From: Streptomyces sp. SAJ15
Lineage (GTDB): Bacteria; Actinomycetota; Actinomycetes; Streptomycetales; Streptomycetaceae
Reading direction: 5' to 3'
Length of the DNA: 64,000 nt
Assembly: GCF_007595705.1 (NCBI RefSeq)
Contig: NZ_NISY01000003.1
Location: forward strand, 434,001 to 498,000
Part shown: positions 24,979 to 33,123 of the stretch, piece by piece
Layout: every line of letters begins with the position of its first letter
Numbering within the stretch: the first letter of the stretch is position 1
Notes under the pieces: model-generated
Seen by the model: the letters and a program-made list of their open reading frames with translations, nothing else
Told to the model about the DNA's origin: nothing
Databases searched by the model: none
Translations under genes and position numbers: made by a program

Positions 24979-25727
24979 CCGACCACGAAGCCGCGCGTGC
25001 CCTTCGGCAATGGCGCGAGGCCGCCCCCGACGCCGTGTTGCTCGACGGCTTCCACGCTCTGAAGCACGCCCTCCGCTTCGGGGCGGACATCCGGTGCGCG
25101 ATCACCAGCGACAAGGAGTCCGTGTTGGCTCTGGCCGCCGGGCTGGCCGAGGACATGACGGGCGCGTTCGACGACCGCGTGGTCGAGGTGCCGAAGGAGG
25201 CCCTGCGCGAGCTGGTGCCCAAGGGGCACGCCACCCAGGTCGCCGCGCTGGCGACCCGCCGCGCCCGCGTGGACAACCGGCAGGCGCTGGACCGGCGCCC
25301 CAGGTCCGCGCCGATCGTGGTGTTGGACAACCCCCGCAATCTCGGCAACGTCGGTGCGGTGGTCCGGCTGGCCGCCGGCTTCGGGGTCACCGGGGTGGTC
25401 ACCACCGGCGACCTGGACCCCTGGCACACCAACGCGGTGCGCGCGGGCGCCGGCCTCCACTACGCCACCGCCGTGGAGCACGTCGACCGTGACGCGCTGC
25501 CCGCCGGTCCGCTGTACGCCCTGGACCCGGAGGGGGAGGACATCCGATCCGTCGTCCTCCCCGACGACGCGCTGCTCGCCTTCGGCTCCGAGCGGCACGG
25601 CATCTCCCCGGAGCTCCGCGGTCGGGCGGACCGGCTGCTCTCGCTCCCCATGCGGCCCCAGGTCTCCAGCTACAACCTCGCGACCAGCGTGGCCATGACG
25701 CTCTTCCACTGGGGAGGGCCGCGCTAG
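24975..25727 (+). CDS. TrmH/SpoU-family RNA 2'-O-methyltransferase
   Basis: A 250-residue SPOUT methyltransferase that transfers a methyl group from SAM to a ribose 2'-OH in tRNA or rRNA. Motif 1 is NPRNLGNVGAVVR, motif 2 FGSERHGIS and motif 3 LPMRPQVSSYNLATSVAM, all intact for the knotted SAM site. A short substrate-binding region precedes them. The GTG start overlaps the HTTM stop (GTGA). The target nucleotide cannot be assigned. Confidence 0.92.
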   Translation: MTDHEAARALRQWREAAPDAVLLDGFHALKHALRFGADIRCAITSDKESVLALAAGLAEDMTGAFDDRVVEVPKEALRELVPKGHATQVAALATRRARVDNRQALDRRPRSAPIVVLDNPRNLGNVGAVVRLAAGFGVTGVVTTGDLDPWHTNAVRAGAGLHYATAVEHVDRDALPAGPLYALDPEGEDIRSVVLPDDALLAFGSERHGISPELRGRADRLLSLPMRPQVSSYNLATSVAMTLFHWGGPR

Positions 25728-25852
25728 CCGGCGGGACGACCGCGCCAGCCGGCGGAGAGACCGCGCCGGCCGCTGTGAGGGACCGCGCCGTCCGGCCTTG
25801 GCGGACCGGCCGGACCGGGCCTCGACGTCCCGAGGCCCGGCCACCCGGAGGT

Positions 25853-27556
25853 TCAGCCCTGGCGGCGGACCTCCACCATGCGGAAGCGGGTGGCGACGAA
25901 CGCGCCGTCGCACAGCGTGGAGTTGGCCGAGGGGTTGCCGCCGGTGCCGTGGAAGTCGGAGAACGCGGCGGTCTGGTTCACGTACACGCCCCCTGTCAGG
26001 TTGAGGGAGAGCTGCGCCGACTCCTCCAGGCACGCCTCCTCCAGCAGGCGCTCCACCTCCGCCGAGGTGGTGTAGGCGCCGACCGTCATGGCGCCCTTCT
26101 CCCGGATCGTGTGACGCAGCAGATCGGCCGCGTCCGCCGTGGAGTCGACGGCGACGGCGAACGAGACGGGTCCGAAGCACTCCGCCAGATAGGCCGGCTC
26201 CTCGGTGCCCTCCCACCGCTTGCGCGCACCGTCCTGCTTGACGATCACCGGCGTGCGGACGGTGGCGCCGGGGAAGTCGGGGTTGGCCACGGTACGCGAG
26301 GCGAGGGCCACCTCGCCGAGGCCCGGCGCCGCGTCGAGGCGCTCGCCGACCTGGGGGTTGACGATGGCCCCCAGCAGGGCGTTGGCCCGGGCGTCGTCGC
26401 CCAGCAGCCCGCCGACGGCCGCCGCCAGGTCGGCCACGACCTCGTCATAGCTCTTGGGCCCGGCGTCGGTGGTGATCCCGTCGCGGGGGATCAGCAGGTT
26501 CTGCGGGGTGGTGCACATCTGGCCGCTGTAGAGGGAGAGGGAGAAGGCCAGGTTCCCCAGCATCCCCTTGTAGTCGTCGGTGGAGTCGATGACGACGGTG
26601 TTGACGCCGGCCTTCTCGGTGAAGACCTGCGCCTGGCGGGCGTTGGCCTCCAGCCAGTCGCCGAAGGCGGTCGAGCCCGTGTAGTCGATGATGCGGATCT
26701 CGGGGCGCACCGCGAGGGTCTTGGCGATGCCCTCGCCGGGCCGCTCGGCGACCAGGGCGACCAGGTTGGGGTCGAAGCCCGCGTCGCGCAGCGCCTCGCG
26801 CGCCACCTGGACGGTCAGCGCCAGCGGCAGCACGGCCCGCGGATGCGGCTTGACCAGCACCGCGTTCCCCGTGGCGAGGGAGGCGAAGAGGCCGGGGTAG
26901 CCGTTCCAGGTGGGGAAGGTGTTGCAGCCGATCAGGAGCGAGATGCCGCGCGGGGCGGCGATGAACGCCTTGCGCAGCTCCAGCGGGTCGCGCTTGCCCT
27001 GAGGCTTGGACCAGTCGGCGGTCTGCGGGGTGCGGGTCTGCTCGGCGAAGGCGTACGCCACCGCCTCCAGGCCGCGGTCCTGCGCGTGCGGCCCGCCCGC
27101 CTGGAAGGCCATCATGAAGGCCTGGCCGCTGGTGTGCATGACGGCGTGCGCGAACTCGTGGGTGCGGGCGCTGATCCGCGACAGGATCTCCACACAGACC
27201 GCCGCGCGCGCCTCCGGACCGGCATCCCGCCAGGCAGCCATCCCGGCCCGCATCGCCGGGAGCAACACGTCCAGGTCCGCGTGCGGATACTCCACGCCCA
27301 CATCGATCCCGTACGGCGAGACCTCCCCGCCGGTCCAGCCGACCGTCCCCGGCTGGTCCAGCTCCAGGCGCTTGCCGCGCAGCGCCTCGAAGGCCGCCTG
27401 GCCGTCGGCGGCGCTCAGGCTGCCGCCCTCTCCGTACGCCTTGGGGTGCTCGGGGTGCGGCGACCAGTACGCCCGCGTGCGGATCGCGTCCAGGGCCTGG
27501 TCGAGGGTGGGGCGGTGCTTCTCGATCAACTGCGCTGTGGTGAATCCGGCGGTCAC
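25853..27556 (-). CDS. paaN: Phenylacetic acid degradation aldehyde dehydrogenase PaaN
   Basis: A 567-residue NAD(P)-dependent aldehyde dehydrogenase of the PaaN family, which oxidises the semialdehyde formed by opening of oxepin-CoA. The catalytic Cys is in SGQMCTTPQN and the general base Glu in FTEKAGVNT; GSTAFGDWL is the nucleotide-binding glycine turn. It lacks the C-terminal MaoC hydratase domain of PaaZ, so ring opening must be done by another protein not seen here. GTG 27556 has GAGGAG upstream. It is divergent from the paaH-like gene, sharing one TetR operator. Confidence 0.92.
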   Translation of the reverse strand: MTAGFTTAQLIEKHRPTLDQALDAIRTRAYWSPHPEHPKAYGEGGSLSAADGQAAFEALRGKRLELDQPGTVGWTGGEVSPYGIDVGVEYPHADLDVLLPAMRAGMAAWRDAGPEARAAVCVEILSRISARTHEFAHAVMHTSGQAFMMAFQAGGPHAQDRGLEAVAYAFAEQTRTPQTADWSKPQGKRDPLELRKAFIAAPRGISLLIGCNTFPTWNGYPGLFASLATGNAVLVKPHPRAVLPLALTVQVAREALRDAGFDPNLVALVAERPGEGIAKTLAVRPEIRIIDYTGSTAFGDWLEANARQAQVFTEKAGVNTVVIDSTDDYKGMLGNLAFSLSLYSGQMCTTPQNLLIPRDGITTDAGPKSYDEVVADLAAAVGGLLGDDARANALLGAIVNPQVGERLDAAPGLGEVALASRTVANPDFPGATVRTPVIVKQDGARKRWEGTEEPAYLAECFGPVSFAVAVDSTADAADLLRHTIREKGAMTVGAYTTSAEVERLLEEACLEESAQLSLNLTGGVYVNQTAAFSDFHGTGGNPSANSTLCDGAFVATRFRMVEVRRQG

Positions 27557-27658
27557 GACTGACCAACTCCTCGGTGAGCTCCATGGATCGGGGCGCGGAG
27601 GGCGCCCCGGGTGCGGTCGGTGGTGCGGAACGGTGGGCGACGGCGTGCCGACAGAGAT

Positions 27659-27686
27659 AGATTAACCGAACGATCGGTCGGTACAA
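27659..27686 (-). promoter_or_regulatory. paaN promoter with embedded operator
   Basis: On the minus strand, TTGTAC (27686-27681), a 16-bp spacer and TAATCT (27664-27659). The TetR-type operator fills the whole spacer, a direct competition layout. Confidence 0.55.
27664..27683. promoter_or_regulatory. PaaR-type operator between paaN and paaH
   Basis: AACCGAACGATCGGTCGGTA differs from the complement of the paaA operator at only its last base. It serves both divergent genes. Confidence 0.8.
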
Positions 27687-27702
27687 GGGGGCCTGTCGAA
27701 GC

Positions 27703-27711
27703 TGTGGACAA
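27703..27711 (-). promoter_or_regulatory. DnaA-type box before paaH
   Basis: TGTGGACAA, the complement of TTGTCCACA. It overlaps a 13-bp palindrome GGACAA-c-TTGTCC (27706-27718) in the leader of the paaH-like gene, 20 bp from the TetR operator. Confidence 0.55.
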
Positions 27712-27733
27712 CTTGTCCGAGAGGATGAGCGGC

Positions 27734-29320
27734 ATGACTGCGAACGACCGGGAAGACACCCTGGGGATTGCGCGCACGAGCACCGTCGCCGTCGTCGGCA
27801 CCGGCACCATGGGGCAGGGAATCGCCCAGGTGGCGCTGGTTGCCGGCCACACCGTGCGACTTCACGACGTGGCCCCGGGGCGGGCCGAGACGGCCGCCGG
27901 GGCGATCATGGCTCGGCTCGACCGGCTGGTCGCCAAGGGCGGGCTCTCGGCCGCCGAGCGCGACGCGGCGCGGGCCCGGCTGCACCCCGTCGCCGAGCTC
28001 TCCGGGCTGGCGGACTGCGCCCTGGTCATCGAGGCCATCCTCGAGGAACTGGGGGCCAAACAGCAGCTGTTCACCGCGCTCGAGACGGTCGTCTCCGACG
28101 ACTGTCTGCTGGCCACCAACACCTCCTCGCTGTCGGTGACGGCCGTGCAGGGTGCGCTGCGGGTGCCCGGGCGCGTCGTCGGCCTGCACTTCTTCAACCC
28201 CGCTCCGCTGCTGCCGCTGGTCGAGGTGGTGAGCGGCTTCGCCACCGACGCGGCCGCCGCCGACCGCGCGTACGCCACCATGGCCGACTGGGGGAAGACG
28301 CCGGTGCGCTGCACCGACACCCCCGGCTTCATCGTCAATCGGATCGCCCGACCCTTCTACGCCGAGGCGTTCCGGGTCTACGAGGAGCGGGTCGCCGACC
28401 CGGCCACCATCGACGCCGTGCTCCGCGAGTGCGGCGGCTTCGCCATGGGCCCCTTCGAGCTCACCGACCTGATCGGCCAGGACGTGAACGAGGCGGTGAC
28501 CCGGTCGGTGTGGACCTCCTTCTTCCAGGACCCGAAGTTCACGCCCTCCCTGGCGCAGCGCCGGCTGGTGGAGGCGGGGCTGCACGGCCGGAAGACGGGT
28601 CGCGGCTGGTACGACTACGCGGACGGCGCGGAACGCCCGCGGCCGCACACCGCGCCGCCCGCGGAGCCCCCGGCGTACGTCGTGGCCGAAGGCGATCTGG
28701 GGCCCGCCGCCGAGCTGGTCGCCCTGGCGCGCGAGGCGGGCATCGAGGTGCGCCAGGTCGACGAGGACCAGGGCACCCGGTTCGTGCTGCCCGGCGGGGG
28801 ACAGCTGGTGCTGGCCGACGGCCAGACCTCGATGGAGTTCCGGGACGTCGTCTACTTCGACCTGGCGCTGGACTACCGCGCGGCCACCCGGATCGCCCTG
28901 TCCGCCTCCCGCGACACCACCGAGCGCACCCGCGCGGAGTCCATCGGCTTCTTCCAGGCGCTGGGCAAGCAGGTCAGCCTGGTCGGCGACACCCCCGGCA
29001 TGATCGTGGCCCGTACCGTCGCGATGCTCGTGGACCTCGCCGCCGACGCCGTGGCCCGGGGCGTGGCGAGCGCCGAGGACATCGACACCGCGATGCGGGC
29101 CGGCGTGAACTACCCGCTGGGGCCGGTCGAGTGGGGGCGGCGGCTGGGCGCCGACTGGGCCCGTGACCTCCTCGACGAGCTTCATCAGCGCTACCCGACC
29201 GGTCGCTACGCCCCGTCCCTGGCGCTGTGCGAGGCGGCGTTCGCGGCCGTCGACGCGGACGACGGTGACCGCGACACGGACACCGACGACGCCGGCGCGA
29301 AGGATGTGATTTCCTCATGA
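27734..29320 (+). CDS. 3-hydroxyacyl-CoA dehydrogenase, PaaH/FadB-like
   Basis: A 528-residue NAD-dependent 3-hydroxyacyl-CoA dehydrogenase. The Rossmann motif is VGTGTMGQGIAQ near residue 21. The catalytic block LHFFNPAPLLPLVEVV follows, then two C-terminal 3HCDH domains (GFIVNRIARPFYAEAF; GMIVARTVAMLVDLAADA with YPLGPVEWG). The two-domain C-terminus and length match PaaH, which oxidises 3-hydroxyadipyl-CoA. ATG 27734 has GAGAGG 9 nt upstream; ATG 27725 is too close to that site. It overlaps the TetR gene by 4 bp, so enzyme and regulator are coupled. Confidence 0.9.
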   Translation: MTANDREDTLGIARTSTVAVVGTGTMGQGIAQVALVAGHTVRLHDVAPGRAETAAGAIMARLDRLVAKGGLSAAERDAARARLHPVAELSGLADCALVIEAILEELGAKQQLFTALETVVSDDCLLATNTSSLSVTAVQGALRVPGRVVGLHFFNPAPLLPLVEVVSGFATDAAAADRAYATMADWGKTPVRCTDTPGFIVNRIARPFYAEAFRVYEERVADPATIDAVLRECGGFAMGPFELTDLIGQDVNEAVTRSVWTSFFQDPKFTPSLAQRRLVEAGLHGRKTGRGWYDYADGAERPRPHTAPPAEPPAYVVAEGDLGPAAELVALAREAGIEVRQVDEDQGTRFVLPGGGQLVLADGQTSMEFRDVVYFDLALDYRAATRIALSASRDTTERTRAESIGFFQALGKQVSLVGDTPGMIVARTVAMLVDLAADAVARGVASAEDIDTAMRAGVNYPLGPVEWGRRLGADWARDLLDELHQRYPTGRYAPSLALCEAAFAAVDADDGDRDTDTDDAGAKDVISS

Positions 29321-29904
29321 CCATGGCCAAGCGCGACACCTACACGCCGGATTCGCTGCTCGCGGTCGCCGTCGAGGTGTTCAACGAGCGCGGCTATGAC
29401 GGCACCTCGATGGAGCACCTCTCACGCGCCGCGGGGATCTCCAAGTCCTCCATCTACCACCACGTCAAGGGCAAGGAGGAGCTGCTCCAGCGGGCGATAA
29501 CCCGCGCCCTGGACGGGCTCTTCGGCATCCTCCAGGAGCCCGGCGCGGTCGAGGGCCGGGCGGTGCAGCGGCTGGAGTACGTGGCTCGGCGCACCGCGGA
29601 GGTGCTCATGGCGGAGCTGCCGTACGTCACCCTGCTGCTGCGGGTGCGCGGGAACACCGACACCGAGCGGTGGGCGATGGCGCGCCGCCGCGAGTTCGAC
29701 CACGAGGTCGCCGAGCTGCTCAAGCAGGCCGCGGCCGACGGCGACCTGCGCGGTGACGTGGACGCGCGGCTGGCGACCCGACTGCTCTTCGGGATGATCA
29801 ACTCGATCGTGGAGTGGTACCGGCCCGACCGCGGCGGGGTCGCCAGCAGCGAAGACGTCGCCGAGGCCGTGGTCCGCACCGCCTTCGCCGGCCTGCGCAC
29901 CTGA
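29317..29904 (+). CDS. TetR-family regulator, probable PaaR
   Basis: A 195-residue TetR regulator. The N-terminal helix-turn-helix is GYDGTSMEHLSRAAGISKSSIYHHV (named by its ends), followed by an all-helical ligand-binding domain. The start ATG 29317 overlaps the upstream dehydrogenase stop. By position, and because three TetR-style palindromes flank paaA, paaN/paaH and the bkd operon, it is the likely repressor, with a phenylacetyl-CoA or related acyl-CoA as inducer. That link is inference. The stop codon lies inside a 44-bp tandem repeat. Confidence 0.87.
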   Translation: MTMAKRDTYTPDSLLAVAVEVFNERGYDGTSMEHLSRAAGISKSSIYHHVKGKEELLQRAITRALDGLFGILQEPGAVEGRAVQRLEYVARRTAEVLMAELPYVTLLLRVRGNTDTERWAMARRREFDHEVAELLKQAAADGDLRGDVDARLATRLLFGMINSIVEWYRPDRGGVASSEDVAEAVVRTAFAGLRT

Positions 29905-30042
29905 CCGCACCGGCGGCCGGCGGACCGGGCGCTTCGGCCTCGGCCTGCCCGCACCGGCGGCCGGCGGACCGGGCGCTTCGGCCTCGGCCTGCCCGCACCG
30001 GCGGCCGGCGGACCGGGCGCCTCGGCCCTGACCTGCCCGCAC
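29900..30042. repeat. 44-bp tandem repeat at the end of the tetR gene
   Basis: Three units start at 29900, 29944 and 29988, followed by 11 bp of a fourth. Units 1 and 2 are nearly identical; unit 3 has decayed near its end. The array begins at the tetR stop codon. The remaining gene-free DNA to 30256 shows no coding character or clear stem. Confidence 0.85.
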
Positions 30043-30256
30043 ATGCCCTCGAAGGACCCCGCTCCCGAACAGCGCCGGGCGTACCGTACGGACCCGATCC
30101 GTACCGCACGTCCGGCGTTTGCGTGCTCGCGTGCAGGCCCGGAGCCGCACGGCTGCGCCCCGCGCCGGCGCGCCTGCGTATGGTCGACCGCCACCTCGGG
30201 CGGCCGTCCCCACTCCCCTGCCGGGCCCGAACCGTCCCAGGCCCGCCGTGCCGCCG

Positions 30257-30745
30257 TCAGTGCTCCGCGTCGAGGTCCGTCTCCTCGAAGACCAGCAGGG
30301 TGCGGGTGCTCAGCACTTCCGGTATGGCCTGGATGCGGGTGAGGACGAGCTCGCGCAGGGAGCGGTTGTCGGGGGTGTGGACCAGCAGCAGGACGTCGAA
30401 ATCCCCGCTGACCAGTGCGATGTGCGCGGCACCCGGCAGTTCGCCGAGCTTCTCGCGGACCGTGCGCCAGGAGTTCTGCACGATCTTGAGCGTGATGTAG
30501 GCCGACGCGCCCTGCCCGGCCCGCTCCTGGTTGACGCGGGCGGTGAAGCCCCGGATCACCCCGTCGTCCAGCAGCCGGTTGATCCGCGCGTAGGCGTTGG
30601 CGCGCGAGATGTGCACATGCTCGGCGACGGAGCGTATCGAGGCGCGGCCGTCGGCCTGCAGCATTCGCAGGATGTCGCGGTCGATCGGGTCGAGGGGACG
30701 TGCCGGGGGTTTCTCACCGGAACTGGCCATCTGTTCGCCCTGCAT
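30257..30745 (-). CDS. Lrp/AsnC-family regulator, BkdR-like
   Basis: A 162-residue feast/famine regulator. The N-terminal winged helix is LDPIDRDILRMLQADGRASI followed by SRANAYARINRLLDDGVI. The C-terminal RAM effector domain includes GDFDVLLLVHTPDN. It is divergent from the first branched-chain oxoacid dehydrogenase operon, the classic bkdR position, and probably responds to branched-chain amino acids. ATG 30745 has GGGAGG 10 nt upstream; ATG 30766 and 30730 are alternatives. Confidence 0.9.
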   Translation of the reverse strand: MQGEQMASSGEKPPARPLDPIDRDILRMLQADGRASIRSVAEHVHISRANAYARINRLLDDGVIRGFTARVNQERAGQGASAYITLKIVQNSWRTVREKLGELPGAAHIALVSGDFDVLLLVHTPDNRSLRELVLTRIQAIPEVLSTRTLLVFEETDLDAEH

Positions 30746-30790
30746 ACCGTCCCGCCTCCCCTTCATGGACGCCCTGCTTTCATCTCAGGC

Positions 30791-30833
30791 TGTGGAGAAC
30801 CGTTTGTCCACAGGCCGCCGTCGCCTGTAGCCA
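30791..30833 (+). promoter_or_regulatory. bkd promoter with DnaA-type box pair
   Basis: TGTGGAGAA (30791-30799, one mismatch) and exact TTGTCCACA (30804-30812) face each other as a 22-bp partial palindrome. TTGTCC also reads as a -35 (30804-30809), with TAGCCA (30828-30833) as a -10 after 18 bp. The palindrome could equally be an Lrp site. Confidence 0.45.
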
Positions 30834-30845
30834 AAATGTGCCATC

Positions 30846-30864
30846 GACCGAACAATCGGTAGGG
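30846..30864. promoter_or_regulatory. PaaR-type operator before the first bkd operon
   Basis: GACCGAACAATCGGTAGGG matches the 27664 site at about 16 of 19 positions, with the core ACCGAACAATCGGT intact. It lies just after the predicted start of transcription. Confidence 0.6.
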
Positions 30865-30916
30865 GAGGGCCGTGAGGTCCTGCCCACTCCCCGACGATGA
30901 GGAGGTTGAGGTCGCC

Positions 30917-32077
30917 ATGACGGTCCTTGAGCAGCCCGGTGCGTACCGGCCCACGCCCCCGCCCGCCTGGCGCCCCCGCGTCGACGCCGCGCCGCTGTTG
31001 CCCGATGCCGAGCCGTACCGCCTGCTGGGCACCTCAGCCGCCGACGACGTCTCGCCCGACCTGCTGAGCAGGCTCTACGCGGAGCTGGTGCGCGGCCGCC
31101 GGTACAACACCCAGGCCACCGCGCTCACCCGCCAGGGCCGGCTGGCCGTCTACCCCTCCTCGACCGGTCAGGAGGCGTGCCAGGTGGCCGCCGCACTGGT
31201 GCTGGAGGAGCAGGACTGGCTCTTCCCCAGCTACCGGGACACCCTGGCCGCCGTGGTGCGCGGCCTCGACCCGGTGCGGGCGCTGACGCTGCTGCGGGGC
31301 GACTGGCACACCGGCTACGACCCGCGCGAGCACCGGGTGGCCCCGCTGTGCACCCCGCTGGCCACCCAGCTGCCGCACGCCGTCGGCCTCGCGCACGCCG
31401 CGCGCCTCAAGGGCGACGACGTGGTGGCGCTCGCCCTGGTCGGCGACGGCGGCACCAGCGAGGGCGACTTCCACGAGGCGCTGAACTTCGCGGCGGTCTG
31501 GCAGGCCCCCGTCGTCTTCCTGGTGCAGAACAACGGCTTCGCCATCTCCGTGCCGCTCGCCAAGCAGACCGCCGCCCCGTCCCTGGCGCACAAGGCGGTG
31601 GGGTACGGCATGCCGGGCCGGCTGGTCGACGGCAACGACGCGGCCGCCGTGCACCAGGTGCTGGGCGAGGCCGTGCGGCGGGCCCGGGAGGGCGGCGGCC
31701 CCACCCTGGTCGAGGCCATCACCTACCGCGTCGACGCGCACACCAACGCCGACGACGCGACCCGCTACCGCTCGGAGAAGGAGCTGGAGGCGTGGCGCGG
31801 CCACGACCCCATCGACCTGATCACCGCGGAGTTGAGGAGGCGGGACCTCATCGACGACGACCGCGTCGAGGCGATACGCCAGGACGCGGAGGCGATGGCC
31901 GCGGACCTGCGCGAGCGGATGAACGGGGACCCGGTCCTCGACCCGATGGACCTGTTCGAGCACGTGTACGCGGAGAAGACCGGCCAACTGCGCGAGCAGG
32001 CGGCGCAGCTGCGCGCCGAGCTCGACGCCGAGGGCCAGGAAGACCGCGAGAACGAGGCCCAGGAGGGGACGCGATGA
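30917..32077 (+). CDS. bkdA: Branched-chain oxoacid dehydrogenase E1 alpha (copy 1)
   Basis: The 386-residue alpha subunit of a thiamine-diphosphate-dependent 2-oxoacid dehydrogenase. The ThDP motif GDGGTSEGDFHEAL and, 28 residues on, VQNN bind the cofactor; the phosphorylation-loop-like region YRVDAHTNADDATRY is also typical. It decarboxylates branched-chain 2-oxoacids, feeding methyl-branched acyl-CoA starters to fatty acid and polyketide synthesis. ATG 30917 has GAGG upstream; GTG 30872 after GGGGAGGG is possible. The stop overlaps the E1 beta start (ATGA). Confidence 0.92.
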   Translation: MTVLEQPGAYRPTPPPAWRPRVDAAPLLPDAEPYRLLGTSAADDVSPDLLSRLYAELVRGRRYNTQATALTRQGRLAVYPSSTGQEACQVAAALVLEEQDWLFPSYRDTLAAVVRGLDPVRALTLLRGDWHTGYDPREHRVAPLCTPLATQLPHAVGLAHAARLKGDDVVALALVGDGGTSEGDFHEALNFAAVWQAPVVFLVQNNGFAISVPLAKQTAAPSLAHKAVGYGMPGRLVDGNDAAAVHQVLGEAVRRAREGGGPTLVEAITYRVDAHTNADDATRYRSEKELEAWRGHDPIDLITAELRRRDLIDDDRVEAIRQDAEAMAADLRERMNGDPVLDPMDLFEHVYAEKTGQLREQAAQLRAELDAEGQEDRENEAQEGTR

Positions 32078-33123
32078 CCGCCACGGCCGTGGAGACCGCC
32101 CGTAAGCCCGCCACCATGGCGCAGGCGCTCGGTCGCGCCATGCGCGACGCGATGGCCGCGGACCCGACCGTGCATGTCATGGGCGAGGACGTCGGCACGC
32201 TCGGCGGGGTCTTCCGGATCACCGACGGGCTCGCCAAGGAGTTCGGCGACGACCGCTGTACGGACACCCCGCTGGCCGAGGCGGGGATCCTGGGCACCGC
32301 CGTGGGCATGGCGATGTACGGGCTGCGGCCGGTGGTCGAGATGCAGTTCGACGCCTTCGCCTACCCGGCCTTCGAGCAGCTCATCAGCCATGTCGCCCGT
32401 ATGCGCAACCGGACGCGCGGAGCCATGCCGCTGCCCATCACCGTCCGGGTGCCCTACGGCGGCGGCATCGGCGGCGTGGAGCACCACAGCGACTCCTCCG
32501 AGGCGTACTACATGGCCACCCCCGGCCTCCATGTGGTCACCCCGGCCACCGTCGCCGACGCCTACGGGCTGCTGCGCGCCGCCATCGCCTCCGACGACCC
32601 GGTGGTCTTCCTGGAGCCGAAGCGGCTGTACTGGTCCAAGGCCGACTGGTCGCCCGACCACCCCGAGGAGGTCGCGCCGATCGGCCGCGCGGTGGTGCGC
32701 CGCCGCGCCTCGGTGCCCGGCGGCCGCGCGGCCACGCTGGTCACCTACGGACCGTCCGTGCCCGTGTGCCTGGAGGCCGCGGAGGCGGCCCGCGCGGAGG
32801 GCTGGGACCTCGAGGTCGTCGATCTGCGCTCGCTGGTGCCCTTCGACGACGAGACGGTCTGCGCCTCGGTCCGGCGCACCGGGCGGGCGGTGATCGTGCA
32901 CGAGTCCACCGGCTTCGGCGGTCCGGGAGGGGAGATCGCCGCGCGGATCACGGAGCGCTGCTTCCACCACCTGGAGGCGCCCGTGCTGCGGGTCGCGGGA
33001 TTCGACATCCCGTATCCGCCGCCGATGCTGGAGCGACACCATCTGCCCGGCGTGGACCGGGTCCTGGACGCCGTGGCCCGGCTGCAGTGGGAGTCCGACT
33101 GGACCGAGGGGAGCGTGGGCTGA
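32074..33123 (+). CDS. bkdB: Branched-chain oxoacid dehydrogenase E1 beta (copy 1)
   Basis: The 349-residue beta subunit of the E1 component. Family blocks are VMGEDVGTLGGVFRITDGL, DTPLAEAGILGTAVGMA, RVPYGGGIGGVEHHSDSSEA and the C-terminal transketolase-like GGEIAARITERCF. It forms an alpha2beta2 heterotetramer with the preceding product. ATG 32074 overlaps the alpha stop by 4 bp, and its own stop overlaps the E2 start by 1 bp. Confidence 0.93.
   Translation: MTATAVETARKPATMAQALGRAMRDAMAADPTVHVMGEDVGTLGGVFRITDGLAKEFGDDRCTDTPLAEAGILGTAVGMAMYGLRPVVEMQFDAFAYPAFEQLISHVARMRNRTRGAMPLPITVRVPYGGGIGGVEHHSDSSEAYYMATPGLHVVTPATVADAYGLLRAAIASDDPVVFLEPKRLYWSKADWSPDHPEEVAPIGRAVVRRRASVPGGRAATLVTYGPSVPVCLEAAEAARAEGWDLEVVDLRSLVPFDDETVCASVRRTGRAVIVHESTGFGGPGGEIAARITERCFHHLEAPVLRVAGFDIPYPPPMLERHHLPGVDRVLDAVARLQWESDWTEGSVG

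Noticed and set aside
29900..30042. Possible CRISPR array
   Set aside because: The 44-bp units are contiguous with no unique spacers and no cas genes are present.
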